DNA of 64,000 nt from Paenarthrobacter sp. GOM3 (GTDB lineage Bacteria; Actinomycetota; Actinomycetes; Actinomycetales; Micrococcaceae). The notes below the pieces were generated by a model that was not told the DNA's origin, ran no database searches, and saw only the letters and a list, made by a program, of their open reading frames with translations. Made by a program: the position numbers and the translations under genes. Of the stretch, positions 35,894-46,132 are shown in pieces; position 1 is the first letter of the stretch; every line of letters starts with the position of its first letter. Location of the stretch: the NCBI RefSeq assembly GCF_018215265.2, contig NZ_CP136562.1:2108001-2172000 (forward strand), read 5' to 3'.

Positions 35894-36643
35894 ATGCTGG
35901 ATGTGGAAACTGAGGATCAGAACGCGGACTTCCAGCGTCTTCACCAGCTGATAGCAGGAACCGAGGACGTTAAGGGCTTTGTTGACGGCATGACCCGTTA
36001 CGCAGCCACGACCCTGAGCCGCGTCACCGGGGCAAGGATTGAATGCGCCGTCACGTTGTGGCGCCGCAAACGCGCAGCCACTTTGGCAGGCAGCAGCGAC
36101 GACGCCATCCTTCTGGACGGCATCGAACAATCCCTGGGCGCCGGACCTGTGCTGGAGGCCGTCGAAACCTCCCAGCCGGTACTTCTTGCGGATACCCAAA
36201 CGGACGAGCGATGGCCGAAGTACTCGAATAATGTTGCAGCAGCCGGTGCCCGAAGTGTCTTGGGCGTGCCCCTGGCGCTTGGGAACGATGCGTCGGCGGC
36301 CCTGAACTTCTTCGCCCCCGCTACAGGGCTTTTCAATCAGGCGGCCATTGCGGAGGCAACCCAGTTTGCGGACATGGCCGCTCAGGCCCTTCGGCTGGCC
36401 CTCCGAATCGCATCCGCGGACCTGCTTGCCGAAGACCTCAGGGCCGCCATGGAACGCCGGACAGCCATCGATATCGCCACGGGGATCGTCATGACCGAAA
36501 GCCGCTGCTCCCAGGACGAGGCTTTCGAATTTCTCATCAGGGCCTCCCAGAACCGCAACCAGAAGGTCCACGACCTCGCGGAAGGGATCGTTGCGGGCCG
36601 CTCCGGCGCCACAGGTAAAACAACGACACACTTCCAAGACTAG
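35894..36643 (+). CDS. GAF-ANTAR regulator
   Basis: A 249-residue protein with an N-terminal GAF sensor domain (about 20-165; TDERWPKYSNNVAAAGARSV, LGVPLALG) and a C-terminal ANTAR domain (about 190-240; ERRTAIDIATGIVMTESRCS, QDEAFEFLIRASQNRN). ANTAR domains bind paired hairpins in nascent RNA and prevent termination. The start is uncertain: the ATG at MLDVETED or a GTG two codons on. It lies 207 bases before the APC permease, which could be a target. Confidence 0.88.
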   Translation: MLDVETEDQNADFQRLHQLIAGTEDVKGFVDGMTRYAATTLSRVTGARIECAVTLWRRKRAATLAGSSDDAILLDGIEQSLGAGPVLEAVETSQPVLLADTQTDERWPKYSNNVAAAGARSVLGVPLALGNDASAALNFFAPATGLFNQAAIAEATQFADMAAQALRLALRIASADLLAEDLRAAMERRTAIDIATGIVMTESRCSQDEAFEFLIRASQNRNQKVHDLAEGIVAGRSGATGKTTTHFQD

Positions 36644-36740
36644 ATCTGAATGGCCGACGACGGCGGGCCGCCTTGCGCTTCGAGCCAGCCGTGCCCTGCT
36701 GTCGGCAGCCTGTTCTTTGCCCGCTTCAGCTGGCACCAGG

Positions 36741-36764
36741 CGCGTTAAGTAGCGCGCGTTAAGG
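36741..36764 (+). repeat. Tandem GCGCGTTAAG direct repeats
   Basis: GCGCGTTAAG occurs at 36741-36750 and again at 36755-36764, 14 bases apart, in the gap before the permease. It could be a direct-repeat response-regulator site. No function is shown. Confidence 0.4.
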
Positions 36765-36850
36765 ATTCATCAAGAGCGGCAACCGCGGGGGAGCGGCGGT
36801 GTTATGTTCAGCAGAGAACAAGGCCAGTGAGACCCGCGGAAGAGGCCGGG

Positions 36851-38827
<1,977 letters not shown>

Positions 38828-38843
38828 CTCGACGCAACGGTAT

Positions 38844-40496
38844 CTAGCGCGGCATCGCAATGGTCACCGTTGTCCCGGACTTCGGCTGGCTTTCCAGTTT
38901 GATGGTTCCCGCGTGGGCTTCGATGATGGCTTTACACAGGGGCAGCCCCAGACCTGCGCCCGGAATTGCCGTTTCCATGGCATGGTCGGCTTTGAAGAAC
39001 GTCGTGAAGGCCGCATCCTGTTCTTGTTGTGTCATGCCGAACCCTTGGTCGCTGACAGTCAACTCAATCCTGTCGTCAGTGTCCCGAAGGACGACTGAGA
39101 CGTTTCGGCCCTCGGGGGAGAACTTGATGGCGTTGGACAGCAGCTCATCAACGGCTTTGGCGAAATGACGGGGATCCACCCCGGCTTCCGCAGCTCCTTG
39201 GATCGATAACGTGAGGGTGACGCCCCTGGCGGTCGCCTCGGATTTCGCGGCCCTTACTGATTCCTGCAGGAGGGCGCCAATGTTGGTTGGGCGGCGCCGG
39301 ATTTCCAGCTCCTCGCAGGCAACCAGGAGCAGATTATTGATCAGGGCCAACAACCGTTCAGCGTTCCGTTCGATGATGCCCAGGTACTGAGGGTCAGGGT
39401 GTTCGTCGAGGATTTCCAGATAGCCAAGAATTGACGTCAGCGGTGTGCGAAGCTCGTGGGAGACAGTGGCAACGAATTTGTCCCGGGCTGTCTGGGCTTT
39501 CACTAAAGCGGTCACATCGGTGAAGGCAAGCACTGAGCCTTTTAGATGGCCGGATTCCCCCAGCAGCGGGCGGGCGGCGGCGGAAAAGGTCCGCTGGTGA
39601 TCCTTGTTCGGTCCAACCCTGATCAGCCGGTGGGTAAACGTTGCGCCATCCGCAGCGAGCTCGGCAGGGCTGGGGGAGTCTTCGGGCACCTGTCCCGGAC
39701 ATATGGTGAAGGGGTTCTTTCCACCGACGTTTTCACGGCTCCACGAGCGGTCCGACCGAAACCGGCGGTTAGTAAGTATGTCGGTGCCGTTGGTGTCCAT
39801 GGCCCACACGCCGACGTTCACCGTTTCAAGGACCGTATCCAGGAGCTGGGCGTGGTCGGCTGTCGCCTTGTTCAAAAGCTCCAGATCCCGGTCATTTTGA
39901 TTGAGTATCTCGCGGTGTTTGGTGAGTCCGCGGGCAACAGCGTGCCCCGTGAAAGCGAGCGCGGCCATGATGGTCGGAAACACGATCATGCGGATCATTT
40001 CGGACGGTTCGATCTCATGCCCTAAGGCCAGCGGCGAAGCAAGGGTGGCGACAATGGGCGCCATGACGGCCAAGGCCAAGCGGACCCGATTGACGCAGAC
40101 TGATAACCAAATGACGGGGAACGCCATCAGTAGTCCCACCACGCTAAGGACCGGACCTCCGATCTCGCGAAGAAGTCCCACGCTAAGGCAATCGGCCACG
40201 GGGATGAGGACGAAACTCCCTGCTGGAAGCCGATGCCAGGGAAGGACAAGGCATGCGGCAGGAATCAGCACATGGAGGAACGGGATAAGGAAGACCCCGG
40301 GATCCCAGGGAGTCGCGGGTTTGAACAGGAGAGCCAGGAAGAGGATGAGGGTCATCATGACCGTCAATGGCAGTTGGCACAGGAGAACTGCCATGCGAAT
40401 CCTTATGGTGCCGAGATAGTCGTCCAGAGGCAGGAATACCGCATCGGCCACGTCGCTGCGCCGGCGGGAGGTCTGATGGGAGGTGGCGTCAGTCAA
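38844..40496 (-). CDS. Membrane sensor histidine kinase
   Basis: A 550-residue kinase with six predicted N-terminal membrane helices, a PAS domain (about 205-320; LLDTVLETVNVGVWAMDTNG), then HisKA with VSHELRTPLTSILGYL and an ATPase domain with ELLSNAIKFS, DQGFGM and GAGLGLPL. There is no receiver domain, and no response regulator is adjacent. The start is read as TTG at 40496, because GAGGAATACA lies immediately before it and overlaps the end of the fliG-like gene; a GTG at 40454 is an alternative. It is thus coupled to FliG by an eight-base overlap. Confidence 0.85.
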   Translation of the reverse strand: MTDATSHQTSRRRSDVADAVFLPLDDYLGTIRIRMAVLLCQLPLTVMMTLILFLALLFKPATPWDPGVFLIPFLHVLIPAACLVLPWHRLPAGSFVLIPVADCLSVGLLREIGGPVLSVVGLLMAFPVIWLSVCVNRVRLALAVMAPIVATLASPLALGHEIEPSEMIRMIVFPTIMAALAFTGHAVARGLTKHREILNQNDRDLELLNKATADHAQLLDTVLETVNVGVWAMDTNGTDILTNRRFRSDRSWSRENVGGKNPFTICPGQVPEDSPSPAELAADGATFTHRLIRVGPNKDHQRTFSAAARPLLGESGHLKGSVLAFTDVTALVKAQTARDKFVATVSHELRTPLTSILGYLEILDEHPDPQYLGIIERNAERLLALINNLLLVACEELEIRRRPTNIGALLQESVRAAKSEATARGVTLTLSIQGAAEAGVDPRHFAKAVDELLSNAIKFSPEGRNVSVVLRDTDDRIELTVSDQGFGMTQQEQDAAFTTFFKADHAMETAIPGAGLGLPLCKAIIEAHAGTIKLESQPKSGTTVTIAMPR

Positions 40497-41517
40497 TGTA
40501 TTCCTCGTCGTCGGCGCGGTGCAAGACGATTGAACCGTTCGCGGTTCCATCGCGGATGGAACGCACTATCTGGGCACGCGCCTCTTCTACTTGCGAGGCC
40601 CGGAGTGGCCCCGAATTGGCCATTTCGAATTCCAGGATTTCCTTGTTCCGATCCGAGATGTTGCTCCGGACGGTTTCGAGCAGCACCGCTGAGGCACCCT
40701 TAAGTGCCGTCCCCAGGACTTTCGGGCTGATGTTGCGCAGAATCCGCTGGAGATCCCGTCGTTCGAGCCGGAGAACGTCCTTGAAAGTCAGCATTTGGGC
40801 GCGGACCTCACCGGCGAGTTCAGGATCGAGGGAATCCAAGCCCGCCAGAACCGAGCGCTCAGTCTTGTTGTCAGATCGGGTGATGATGTCCACCAGGGGT
40901 TGGATGCCCCCGACTTTGTCGCTGGACGTCCCTGGCGAGGCTATTGATCCGGCACGTTGTTTGAGTACCTCGGCAACTACCGAAACAACCTCCGGAGCTA
41001 CGGGTCCCATCGTGGCGATACAAAGCGCGACTTCGCAGGCCTGTCCGTCGTCGAGCCCGGCAAGCACCAACGAGGCTTTGCTGGCCCTCAGATGGGTGAG
41101 CACCAAGGCCATGGTTTGTGGGAGCTCACCGTCGATAAGTGCGACGATCTGCTCAGGGGATATTGGTTCCAGGAAGTCGAAGGACTTTCCGGCGAGGCTG
41201 GAGTTGAGCCGTTCCATGAGACCTGCGGCCTTATCAGCGCCGAAGGACGCCTCCAGCAGGTCTGCTGCGAAGTCATGACCGCCCCGGGAGGTGCGGCGCC
41301 CACCGGCGATATGGGCATGGAACTCGTTTATCACTGTGTTCGCCACGGAAGAACTGACTCTGCGGAGTCGAACTATCTCTGCGGCGATCTCTTCAGCCTC
41401 GGATTCTGAAAACTGTGCAAGAAGGGACGCGGCGCTGATTGGGCTGAGTTGCGTGAGCACGACGGCAACTTTTTGTGCACCGTTAAGAGCCGTGGACGCA
41501 AGAGCTTCCACGGTCAT
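40489..41517 (-). CDS. Full-length FliG-like protein outside any flagellar cluster
   Basis: A 342-residue protein with all three FliG regions. The N-terminal domain has AQKVAVVLTQLSPISAASLL; the middle domain has ELPQTMALVLTHL at 131-143, where FliG normally has EHPQ; the C-terminal motor domain has MLTFKDVLRLERRDLQRILR and ALKGAS (271-276), with GPLRASQVEEARAQIVRSIR near the end. In flagella, FliG couples the C ring to the MotAB stator. Here no other flagellar gene lies within the window. It overlaps an ABM-fold gene upstream (ATGA) and a histidine kinase downstream. Confidence 0.9.
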   Translation of the reverse strand: MTVEALASTALNGAQKVAVVLTQLSPISAASLLAQFSESEAEEIAAEIVRLRRVSSSVANTVINEFHAHIAGGRRTSRGGHDFAADLLEASFGADKAAGLMERLNSSLAGKSFDFLEPISPEQIVALIDGELPQTMALVLTHLRASKASLVLAGLDDGQACEVALCIATMGPVAPEVVSVVAEVLKQRAGSIASPGTSSDKVGGIQPLVDIITRSDNKTERSVLAGLDSLDPELAGEVRAQMLTFKDVLRLERRDLQRILRNISPKVLGTALKGASAVLLETVRSNISDRNKEILEFEMANSGPLRASQVEEARAQIVRSIRDGTANGSIVLHRADDEEYID

Positions 41518-41861
41518 TCGGGCAGCACAGGCGGTGCGCCGAGGAGGGGAACAAGGGGAGTGACGGAGAACGGCGTGGCCAGCAACGGCTTCACCGCCTC
41601 CACAAAAGCCCTGACGTGGACTTGCTGGTTATGGGCTTCAAGGTCCTCCTGGCGGGCCCACCCCTCAAAGAGCACGAAGGTGCCCGGGCGCTCCCCATCA
41701 GCGAAAACGGTGTACTCCAGGCATCCTGGGTCGTTTCGGCTGAGGGTCTGCAATGAGCGGAGCGCTTCCTGAAGTTCGGCTTCACACCCTGCTTTGGCGA
41801 TGAAAACCGGTTTGAGCCACACTTCTGTGGCCCTTTCGTGCGTTGGCATGGGACGGAGCAT
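41514..41861 (-). CDS. ABM-fold putative quinol monooxygenase
   Basis: A 115-residue protein of the YgiN-like ABM family: VWLKPVFIAKAGCEAELQEA, LSRNDPGCLEYTVFADGERP and FVLFEGWARQEDLEAHNQQV. Residues pack as a dimeric ferredoxin-like barrel. Its stop overlaps the FliG start (ATGA). The start is either this ATG or the next, 12 bases on; the spacing of the purine-rich stretch slightly favours the first. It is the first gene of a three-gene unit that starts after a hairpin terminator. Confidence 0.8.
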   Translation of the reverse strand: MLRPMPTHERATEVWLKPVFIAKAGCEAELQEALRSLQTLSRNDPGCLEYTVFADGERPGTFVLFEGWARQEDLEAHNQQVHVRAFVEAVKPLLATPFSVTPLVPLLGAPPVLPE

Positions 41862-41888
41862 CCTATCTTTCTCAATTGTCCAAGGGGT

Positions 41889-41918
41889 GGGAGGGACGGG
41901 GCGTTCCCCGTCCCTCCC
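41889..41918 (-). terminator. Hairpin terminator ending the sugar operon
   Basis: A perfect 13-bp GC-rich stem (right arm 41906-41918, left arm 41889-41901) around CGTT. It lies nine bases past the lgdA-like stop on the minus strand and before the ABM-fliG-kinase unit, which it separates from the sugar operon. Confidence 0.75.
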
Positions 41919-41926
41919 GGACTGGG

Positions 41927-43099
41927 TCACGCGGTGATCTGTGGAACTTCCACCCATGATTCTTTTGCTGCTGATTCGACGATGGCGTCGTCGATGAGGG
42001 CCACTTGATAGCCGTCGGCGAAGTTGGGGTTCACAGTCCCGCCTTCGGCGATTGCCTTGAAGAAGTCATAGGCCTCGATAATCTTGGTCTCCCCGTAACC
42101 AATGCCAAGGGCTGGAATGGGCCAGAGGCCGTCACCGTAGGGATGAGCCGGGCCGGTGTAAACGGTCCGGAATCCACGACGGTCTGCTTGGTCCGAAGCG
42201 AAGCACACCTGCAACTCGTCGCGGCGCTCGTAGTTGAAGACAATGCTGCCTTCCGTGCCGTGGATCTCGAAGGTGATGTAGTTGTTCCTTCCGTGCGCGT
42301 TTCGTGTCGCTTCGACGGATCCGACCGCTCCGTTGGCAAAACGGATCATGGTCATTACTTCGTCGTCGACATCAACCTGGCCGCGTGGACCTTCCCCACC
42401 CCGAACCGTGCCGAGCGCGTCGGCGCCGCCGGACTGCAGCGGACGTTCAGGGATCCACGTCGAGAGGACGGCGTTGACGGCGCTGAACTCCCCAACGAGG
42501 TAGCGGGCCATGTCTATGACGTGGGTTGCAATGTCGCCAAGGGCACCGGAACCGGCGATGGATTTCTGGAAGCGCCATGAAAGGGGGGAGTTCGGGTCGG
42601 CACTCCAGTCCTGCAGATACGTTCCACGGAAACTGAGGATTTGGCCGATGGACCCTTCTTCGATGTACTTCTTCGCCAGCGCCACTGCGGGGGTGCGCCG
42701 GTAGTTGAAGGCGACCATGTGGACAATGTCCTTGTCCTTGACGGCCTCGTACATGGCTTTGGACTCTTCGCCGGTACGGGCGAGCGGTTTTTCGCAGATG
42801 ATATGTTTGCCTGCTTCGGCGGCCGCGATGGCGATTTCCGCGTGGAGATGGTTGGGTGTGGCGATGTCGACGACGTGGATATCCGGATCGTCGATGATGC
42901 TGCGCCAGTCTGAAGTGGAGGTTTCGAAGCCAAATCGACGGGCCGCCTCGTCGGCGAGCTCTGGAGTGGCCTCCGCGATGACTTTGCGAACCGGCAGAGC
43001 GGGGGCGGGCCAAAAGAACATGGGCATAGCGGCGTAGGCGAGGGAGTGGGCTTTGCCCATGAACCCTCCGCCGATGAGGCCGACATTGAGGTTCTGCAT
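41927..43099 (-). CDS. lgdA: Gfo/Idh/MocA oxidoreductase, probable levoglucosan dehydrogenase
   Basis: A 390-residue NAD-dependent sugar dehydrogenase: Rossmann motif GLIGGGFMGKAHSLAY, the EKPLA lysine motif (ICEKPLARTG), and the C-terminal ALGDIATHVIDMARYL with its catalytic Asp/His. The sequence looks very like the structurally studied levoglucosan dehydrogenase of Pseudarthrobacter, from memory, so oxidation of levoglucosan C3 is the best guess. It ends the LacI-controlled operon; the TIM-barrel isomerase precedes it by 70 bases. Other 3-keto-sugar or inositol dehydrogenases remain possible. Confidence 0.75.
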   Translation of the reverse strand: MQNLNVGLIGGGFMGKAHSLAYAAMPMFFWPAPALPVRKVIAEATPELADEAARRFGFETSTSDWRSIIDDPDIHVVDIATPNHLHAEIAIAAAEAGKHIICEKPLARTGEESKAMYEAVKDKDIVHMVAFNYRRTPAVALAKKYIEEGSIGQILSFRGTYLQDWSADPNSPLSWRFQKSIAGSGALGDIATHVIDMARYLVGEFSAVNAVLSTWIPERPLQSGGADALGTVRGGEGPRGQVDVDDEVMTMIRFANGAVGSVEATRNAHGRNNYITFEIHGTEGSIVFNYERRDELQVCFASDQADRRGFRTVYTGPAHPYGDGLWPIPALGIGYGETKIIEAYDFFKAIAEGGTVNPNFADGYQVALIDDAIVESAAKESWVEVPQITA

Positions 43100-43169
43100 G
43101 TGGATCCTGTTCCTTCCGGAAGTTTGGGGGTAGCGCCGATGAAGGCTTCCCCAGTGGTCATGAGGTTGG

Positions 43170-43985
43170 TTAGAGGAGCTTCTCGAGGTACTTTTTGCTG
43201 AGTTCGGCCGCTACCCGGGGGTCGCCGTCGTAGTTGTCCAGTTCGACCATGAGCCAGCTGTCGTATCCGCTTTCACGGATAGCGGCGATGATGTCCGGGA
43301 AATCGAGTTCGCCTTCGCCGAGCGGCAGGAAATTGAACGGTTCCCGCTGGAAGTCCTTGAGGTGAACGTGCTGGATTCTGTCGGCATATTTCCGGATGAC
43401 CGCGGCCGGGTCCGCACCACCAGCTGCGAGATGTGCTGTGTCCGGGCAGAAGCCGATCCTGGTGAGGGGCATGAGCCGGTCCAACTCATCGGGGCTCTCC
43501 ACGATCGTGCTCAAATGAGGGTGGTAGCTTGCCGATAGGCCAAAGCTTTCGGCGATGTCGGCAACCCGGTCCAGCGCGTGGCCCAGGCGGTGGTAGTCCT
43601 GGTCCGTGGTCCCGGCCGCACGCCGCGCTCCGCCCCCAACGACCAGCCGTTCAGCCCCAAAGTTCGCAGCCAATTCCGCTGCAGTGTAGAGCCGGTGCAT
43701 CTCATCGGGGAGGATATCGGTGTAGATGAAATTCGCTCCGGTGTAGACGCTGGTCAATGCCACACCGTTACTGCTGAGGATCTCCTTCAGCTCCTCAGGC
43801 TTGTCGGCGTACTCTGCGAGGTTGCCGTCGAACATCTCAACACCCTGGTATCCGACCGAAGCGATGTCCTTGACGGCATCCCGCATTGATCCATGGGTCA
43901 GGTAAAAGAGGTCTTTGACGCTCGTCACGCCTTGGGCGTGACCGACGACGCCGCCCCAAGTGATGGAACAATATCCGAGTTTCAT
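43170..43985 (-). CDS. Sugar phosphate isomerase/epimerase-type TIM barrel
   Basis: A 271-residue AP-endonuclease-2/xylose-isomerase-like barrel. SVGYQGVEMFDGNL, IGFCPDTAHLAAGG, HVHLKDFQ and WLMVELDN give the four metal-binding acids and histidines. In levoglucosan operons, proteins of this fold perform the elimination and hydration of 3-keto intermediates (LgdB type), and in inositol operons they act as IolE/IolI. The ATG overlaps the stop of the upstream dehydrogenase remnant (ATGA). Confidence 0.85.
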   Translation of the reverse strand: MKLGYCSITWGGVVGHAQGVTSVKDLFYLTHGSMRDAVKDIASVGYQGVEMFDGNLAEYADKPEELKEILSSNGVALTSVYTGANFIYTDILPDEMHRLYTAAELAANFGAERLVVGGGARRAAGTTDQDYHRLGHALDRVADIAESFGLSASYHPHLSTIVESPDELDRLMPLTRIGFCPDTAHLAAGGADPAAVIRKYADRIQHVHLKDFQREPFNFLPLGEGELDFPDIIAAIRESGYDSWLMVELDNYDGDPRVAAELSKKYLEKLL

Positions 43986-45136
43986 TGCATGGTCCTTTCG
44001 AGTGCAGGGGAAAGCACGGGAGATTCGAGCGGGTTGTCAGGGACGCGAAGGTCGATCCACGACTCTTCCCGGGCTGAGGTGACGACGGCCTCAGTCAGGA
44101 GTGCTGCACGCAGGCCGTCGCGGAAAGTGGGAAGGCCCTCGGGCTTCTGACCCTGGACAGCGGCATAGGTATCTGCGACGAAAGCGTTGAAACTGTCCTG
44201 GTATCCCTGGGGATGACCTGCTGGAAGCTTGGCGTAGCGCCGGCCGCCGGGGGTGGTCAGCGTCTGCGGCCCCACGGGGACGGCGGACGTGGAATCAGTG
44301 CGACCTATGTGCAGGGTGTCCGGTGATTCCTGGTTGAAGCTGAACGATGCTTCAGTTCCGTCGAACGAGAACCACAGGCGGTTCTTCCTGCCAGGGCTGA
44401 CCTGGCTGACCACCAGCGAACCTGTGGCACCCTTGTCGGTATCGAACAGGAGTGTTGCGCCGTCCTCGGTTGCCACGTTGGACAGCCGTCCCCGGGTTTC
44501 GCGCTTGTCATAGGCACGGCCCGTCCTTGCCATGATCCTGGTGATGCGATGTCCCGTGGTGAACTCCATCAGGTCGCACTAGTGCACGCCGATATCGCCA
44601 AATGCCCTTGAGCCTCCGCCTAGCTTGGGGTCAACCCGCCAGTTCGTCGCGTCGGCACCTGCCAGCCAGTCCTGGAGATAGGAGCCGTGCAACAGCCAAA
44701 GGCGGCCTGCCCCGCCGTCGAGTATGCGGTCGCGTGCCTCGCGGACGGCCGGATAAAACCTGTAGACGAAGGGCACTGCCGTGACGACGCCTGCCTGGTC
44801 TGCGAGGCGGGTCAGTTCGCTGGCATCCTCGACGCTGGTAGCCAGAGGTTTCTCGCAGATAACGGCTTTGCCTGCTGCAATGGCCTTGCGTGCCAGGTCC
44901 GCGTGGGTGGAATTCGGAGTGCAGATATGGACGACGTCGACGTCGTCCCGTGCGATCAGCGCCTCAGGGCTTTCGGCCGCGGCCATGGCACCCAACCGTC
45001 CGGTTGCCGCCTCAGCGGCGGCCTGGCTACTGGCGGCAACTGCGCTGATGGTGCTCCCCGCCGCGCGTACCGCGTGGGAATGCACGGCGCCCATGAATCC
45101 GGTGCCGATGATGCCGGCGCGTGGAGTGGAAGACAT
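43982..45136 (-). pseudogene. Second Gfo/Idh/MocA dehydrogenase with in-frame TAG
   Basis: A 384-codon dehydrogenase (Rossmann motif GIIGTGFMGAVHSHAV, lysine motif ICEKPLATSV, then RAFGDIGVH) interrupted by TAG at 44579-44581. The frame is unchanged on both sides, continuing CDLMEFTTGHRI. Relatives have Trp in GVHW/C-type motifs, so TGG to TAG explains it. The break falls at the catalytic His region, and a product of about 185 residues would be inactive. The second half could restart at MEFTTGHR but would lack the cofactor domain. In a levoglucosan pathway this would be the reductase step (LgdC). Sequencing error is the alternative. Confidence 0.85.
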
Positions 45137-45142
45137 GGACCG

Positions 45143-46129
45143 TCACTTCTTCCGGGCAAGCGCGACTGCCAGGATGATGATTACGCCACGGACAACCTGC
45201 TGCTGGCTGCTGTCGAGTCCTGCCAGGATCAGGCCGTTGTTGATCAGGCCAATCAGAAGGGCGCCAAAAAGTGTTCCGACGATGGAGCCGAAACCGCCGA
45301 AGAGGCTGGTCCCGCCCAGAATGACTGCAGCGATGGCGGAGAGCTCATCGCCGGCTCCCCACTGGAACCGGCCTGACTGAAGGCGACCGGCGTAAAGCAT
45401 GCCGGCAACACTCGCGACCATCCCGGAAATCAGCAGCACCTGGAACTTGATGCGCTTGGTATTGATTCCGGTGAAGTCAGCGGCGTTGCGGTTGCCGCCT
45501 GTGGCCAGGACCTGCCGGCCGAACCTGGTGCGGTTGAGGACGACGGCGCCGATGGCCACGAAGATGGCGCTCCAGATAACAAGGCCGGGAATAGGGCCGA
45601 AGTTGCCCGAGCCGAAGAGCGTGTTGAACGTATCGTTCAGGATGGGCTGCGGGGCGGAGGCGGTGATCCACTGAGCGACCCCGACTGCTATTCCGAGCAT
45701 GCCAAGCGTCACCAGGAAGGAAGGGATGCCCAGGAGGCTGACGAGGGCACCGTTGATGGAGCCGACCACGAGACCAACAGCTAGGCCGGCAAGGATGCCG
45801 GGAACCAGGCCCCACTGGGAGAGTGCCATAGCAGTGCAGACACTGGAAAGGCCGGCGACGGATCCCACGCTCAGATCGATCTCGGCGCACGCGATAACGT
45901 ACGTCATGCCAACGGCGATGACCGTAATGGTGGCTGTCTGGCGGAAAATGTTCAGAAGGTTGTTTGGCGACAGGAAGCCTTGGTCGCGCAACAGAACGGC
46001 GAAAAAGAGGAAGACGACGACGAAGCCGATATAAATGACGTAGCGTCGCCAGTCAAGTTCCTTCAGAAACGTGCCTAAAGTGCGGGTAGCCCCGGTATCC
46101 CGGGATGCGATGGTGTTTGTCTTGCTCAC
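45143..46129 (-). CDS. ABC sugar transporter permease, RbsC type
   Basis: A 328-residue permease with about ten helices. ACAEIDLSVGSVAGLSSV and GGTSLFGGFGSIVGTLFGAL are hallmarks of the BPD_transp_2/RbsC family. It starts three bases after the ATPase stop and ends six bases before the broken dehydrogenase, so it is in the sugar operon. One such permease with one double-ATPase protein forms the transport channel. Confidence 0.9.
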   Translation of the reverse strand: MSKTNTIASRDTGATRTLGTFLKELDWRRYVIYIGFVVVFLFFAVLLRDQGFLSPNNLLNIFRQTATITVIAVGMTYVIACAEIDLSVGSVAGLSSVCTAMALSQWGLVPGILAGLAVGLVVGSINGALVSLLGIPSFLVTLGMLGIAVGVAQWITASAPQPILNDTFNTLFGSGNFGPIPGLVIWSAIFVAIGAVVLNRTRFGRQVLATGGNRNAADFTGINTKRIKFQVLLISGMVASVAGMLYAGRLQSGRFQWGAGDELSAIAAVILGGTSLFGGFGSIVGTLFGALLIGLINNGLILAGLDSSQQQVVRGVIIILAVALARKK

Positions 46130-46132
46130 TGT

